NCBI GenBank assembly: GCA_037446555.1
Contig: JBBIIK010000020.1
Coordinates: 1 to 64,000, forward strand
DNA from: JANWVO01 sp037446555
GTDB lineage: Bacteria; Acidobacteriota; Terriglobia; Bryobacterales; Bryobacteraceae
DNA length: 64,000 nucleotides
Direction: 5' to 3'
Below the pieces are notes generated by a model. It worked only from the letters and a program-made list of their open reading frames with translations. It was not told the DNA's origin and did not search any database. A program made the position numbers and the translations under genes. Of this stretch, positions 62,941 to 64,000 are shown piece by piece (within the stretch, counting starts at the first letter, position 1; every line of letters starts with the position of its first letter).

Positions 62941-63819
62941 ATGGTGGTTCCCGAAGCCTCGCAGCCTGAAGCCGTTCTTCCTCTGGTCTCCATCGTCATC
63001 GTCTCCCTCGATTGCCGCCTGGCGCTGGAGCGCTGCCTGGACTCCATTCATCGCAGCACCCTCGCCGAACGCTGTGAGGTCCTCGTCGTCGATGGCGGCA
63101 GCCGCGACGGTTCGGCCGATGTCGACGCCACCCGCCCCTGGGTGCAGGTCATCCGCATGCCCATGTACTTCGGCAAGACTCGCGCCCGCAACATAGGTAC
63201 CCGCACCGCCCGCGCGGATCTCCTCCTGTATCTCGATCCCCGCGTCGAACTCGCGCCGGACTGCATCGCCAGGCTCGCCGAGACACTGGAAGCCAGGACA
63301 GACGCCGCCGCTGCCTGCCCGGCATTTCGGAATCCGGACGGCGCCGCGTTGGAATGCGCCTTCCGCCTGCCCGGTGCCGCGGCGCTGCGCCAGTCGAGCC
63401 TGCGGCTCGAGCCTCTGCCCCGCGCGCCGCTCCAGAACGGCGCCGCCGAAGCGGTTGAAGATTGGGCCGTGATGATCCGCAAAACGTTTCTTGCCGGCAT
63501 GAACTACCTCAGCGAGAAGCGCTTCTCCGAACATTGGGCGATGCTGCACGTCTGGCGCCAGGCGCGCTGCGCCGGCAAGCGCATCCTCTGCGTGCCGGAG
63601 GCAAACGCGGTGCTGCATCCCGAACTGCCGCCGTCGGCGCCGCGCGAGGAACTCGCCGCAGACGCCGTCGCCGGCGCGGCCGCTTATCTGGGCAAGTATG
63701 AAGGATTCCTCGCTGCTCTGGGCTTCCGCCTGCGCTGCCTGCTGGCGGCGTTGGCGTCTTTCCGCCTGCCGCTGGCGTGGTACATCCTTCAGGGGCGCCG
63801 CCTCGATCCCACGCAATAA
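62941..63819 (+). CDS. GT2-family glycosyltransferase
   Basis: The 292-residue product has the GT-A fold start VSIVIVSLDCRLALERCLDS, the nucleotide-binding VLVVDGGSRDGSADVDATRP, and the DxD-like LLYLDPRVELAPDC, where the canonical DxD is replaced by DPR. Such enzymes add sugars to lipid or polysaccharide acceptors. The atypical DxD makes activity uncertain. No close partner genes indicate the product. Confidence 0.75.
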   Translation: MVVPEASQPEAVLPLVSIVIVSLDCRLALERCLDSIHRSTLAERCEVLVVDGGSRDGSADVDATRPWVQVIRMPMYFGKTRARNIGTRTARADLLLYLDPRVELAPDCIARLAETLEARTDAAAACPAFRNPDGAALECAFRLPGAAALRQSSLRLEPLPRAPLQNGAAEAVEDWAVMIRKTFLAGMNYLSEKRFSEHWAMLHVWRQARCAGKRILCVPEANAVLHPELPPSAPREELAADAVAGAAAYLGKYEGFLAALGFRLRCLLAALASFRLPLAWYILQGRRLDPTQ

Positions 63820-63858
63820 GGCGTTTTCCCGGTCTAAAGTCGGCCGCGCGGGCTGCCG

Positions 63859-64000
63859 ATGATCTGGCAGGACATGGATATGACGGCGCTTGTCTGGATC
63901 CTTCTGCCGCTGTTCATCGCCATGGGCAGCGCCCTGTTGAGCTACTACATCATGCAGGCGAGGCTCGAGGTGGCGGTCGCCAGGGAGCGGGAAAGCCTGG
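63859..64000 (+). CDS. Membrane protein, N-terminal fragment
   Basis: From an ATG at 63859 the frame is open to the window edge. It gives 47 residues with a membrane segment (LVWILLPLFIAMGSALLSYY) and then a charged helical start (MQARLEVAVARERESL) that looks like the beginning of a coiled coil. No family can be assigned from this much. An ATG at 63874 or 63880 is also possible. It lies 39 bases after the glycosyltransferase gene. Confidence 0.5.
   Translation, partial: MIWQDMDMTALVWILLPLFIAMGSALLSYYIMQARLEVAVARERESL

Overview
The window is high-GC bacterial DNA that looks like Acidobacteriota, most likely the Solibacter/Bryobacter group. This is inferred from gene content, not from a database match: an Oar-type TonB-dependent receptor, a CRTAC1 (FG-GAP/UnbV) protein, several Gfo/Idh/MocA oxidoreductases with twin-arginine leaders, a PEP-CTERM protein, hopanoid-modifying genes, a sulfatase and plant-glycan hydrolases. 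No rRNA, tRNA or CRISPR array was seen.

Layout. 1-208 is the end of an IS701-like insertion sequence cut by the window edge. 541-7000 holds housekeeping genes (lepA, ribH, nusB) and a leftward group with a GDP-mannose pyrophosphorylase and a GT4 glycosyltransferase. 7000-10360 is a 3.2-kb island of orphan and decaying secreted-protein genes, bracketed by two direct copies of the 3' end of hemQ. 11-17.6 kb carries a Tat-type Gfo/Idh/MocA protein, a proline-rich PEP-CTERM protein and a histidine kinase/response regulator/CRTAC1 operon. 17.7-24.2 kb runs rightward: recG, rsmD, a SagB-type oxidoreductase, a Gfo/Idh/MocA protein and a GH88-like hydrolase. 24.2-27.5 kb is a leftward hopanoid head-group operon (hpnJ, two half-size DMT proteins, hpnI). 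27.6-32.9 kb pairs a membrane-bound regulator carrying two malectin domains with a divergent TonB-dependent receptor; two perfect inverted repeats lie between them. 33-43 kb contains a methyltransferase, an exosortase-associated O-ligase, a SulP transporter plus beta-carbonic anhydrase, an aminotransferase, a sulfatase and an M23/PKD protein. 42.5-48.6 kb is a complete RND efflux operon with a divergent PadR regulator.

The most notable system is at 48969-55878. Six tightly packed rightward genes read as a complete oxidative D-apiose route: a Gfo/Idh/MocA D-apiose dehydrogenase, a D-apionate lactonase, a RhaT-like permease, a 3-oxo-isoapionate decarboxylase, a D-apionate oxidoisomerase and an exported GH140-type apiosidase. 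The hydrolase would free the branched pentose apiose from plant pectin (rhamnogalacturonan II) or glycosides, the permease would import it, and the four enzymes would take it to L-erythrulose and CO2. Assignments rest on recognised family sequence and gene order, not on searches.

The last part (55.9-64 kb) holds trxB, another Tat-type Gfo/Idh/MocA protein, a GH29 alpha-L-fucosidase, a toast-rack-like lipoprotein, a second kinase/regulator pair built like the first, a GT2 glycosyltransferase and the start of a membrane protein cut by the window edge.
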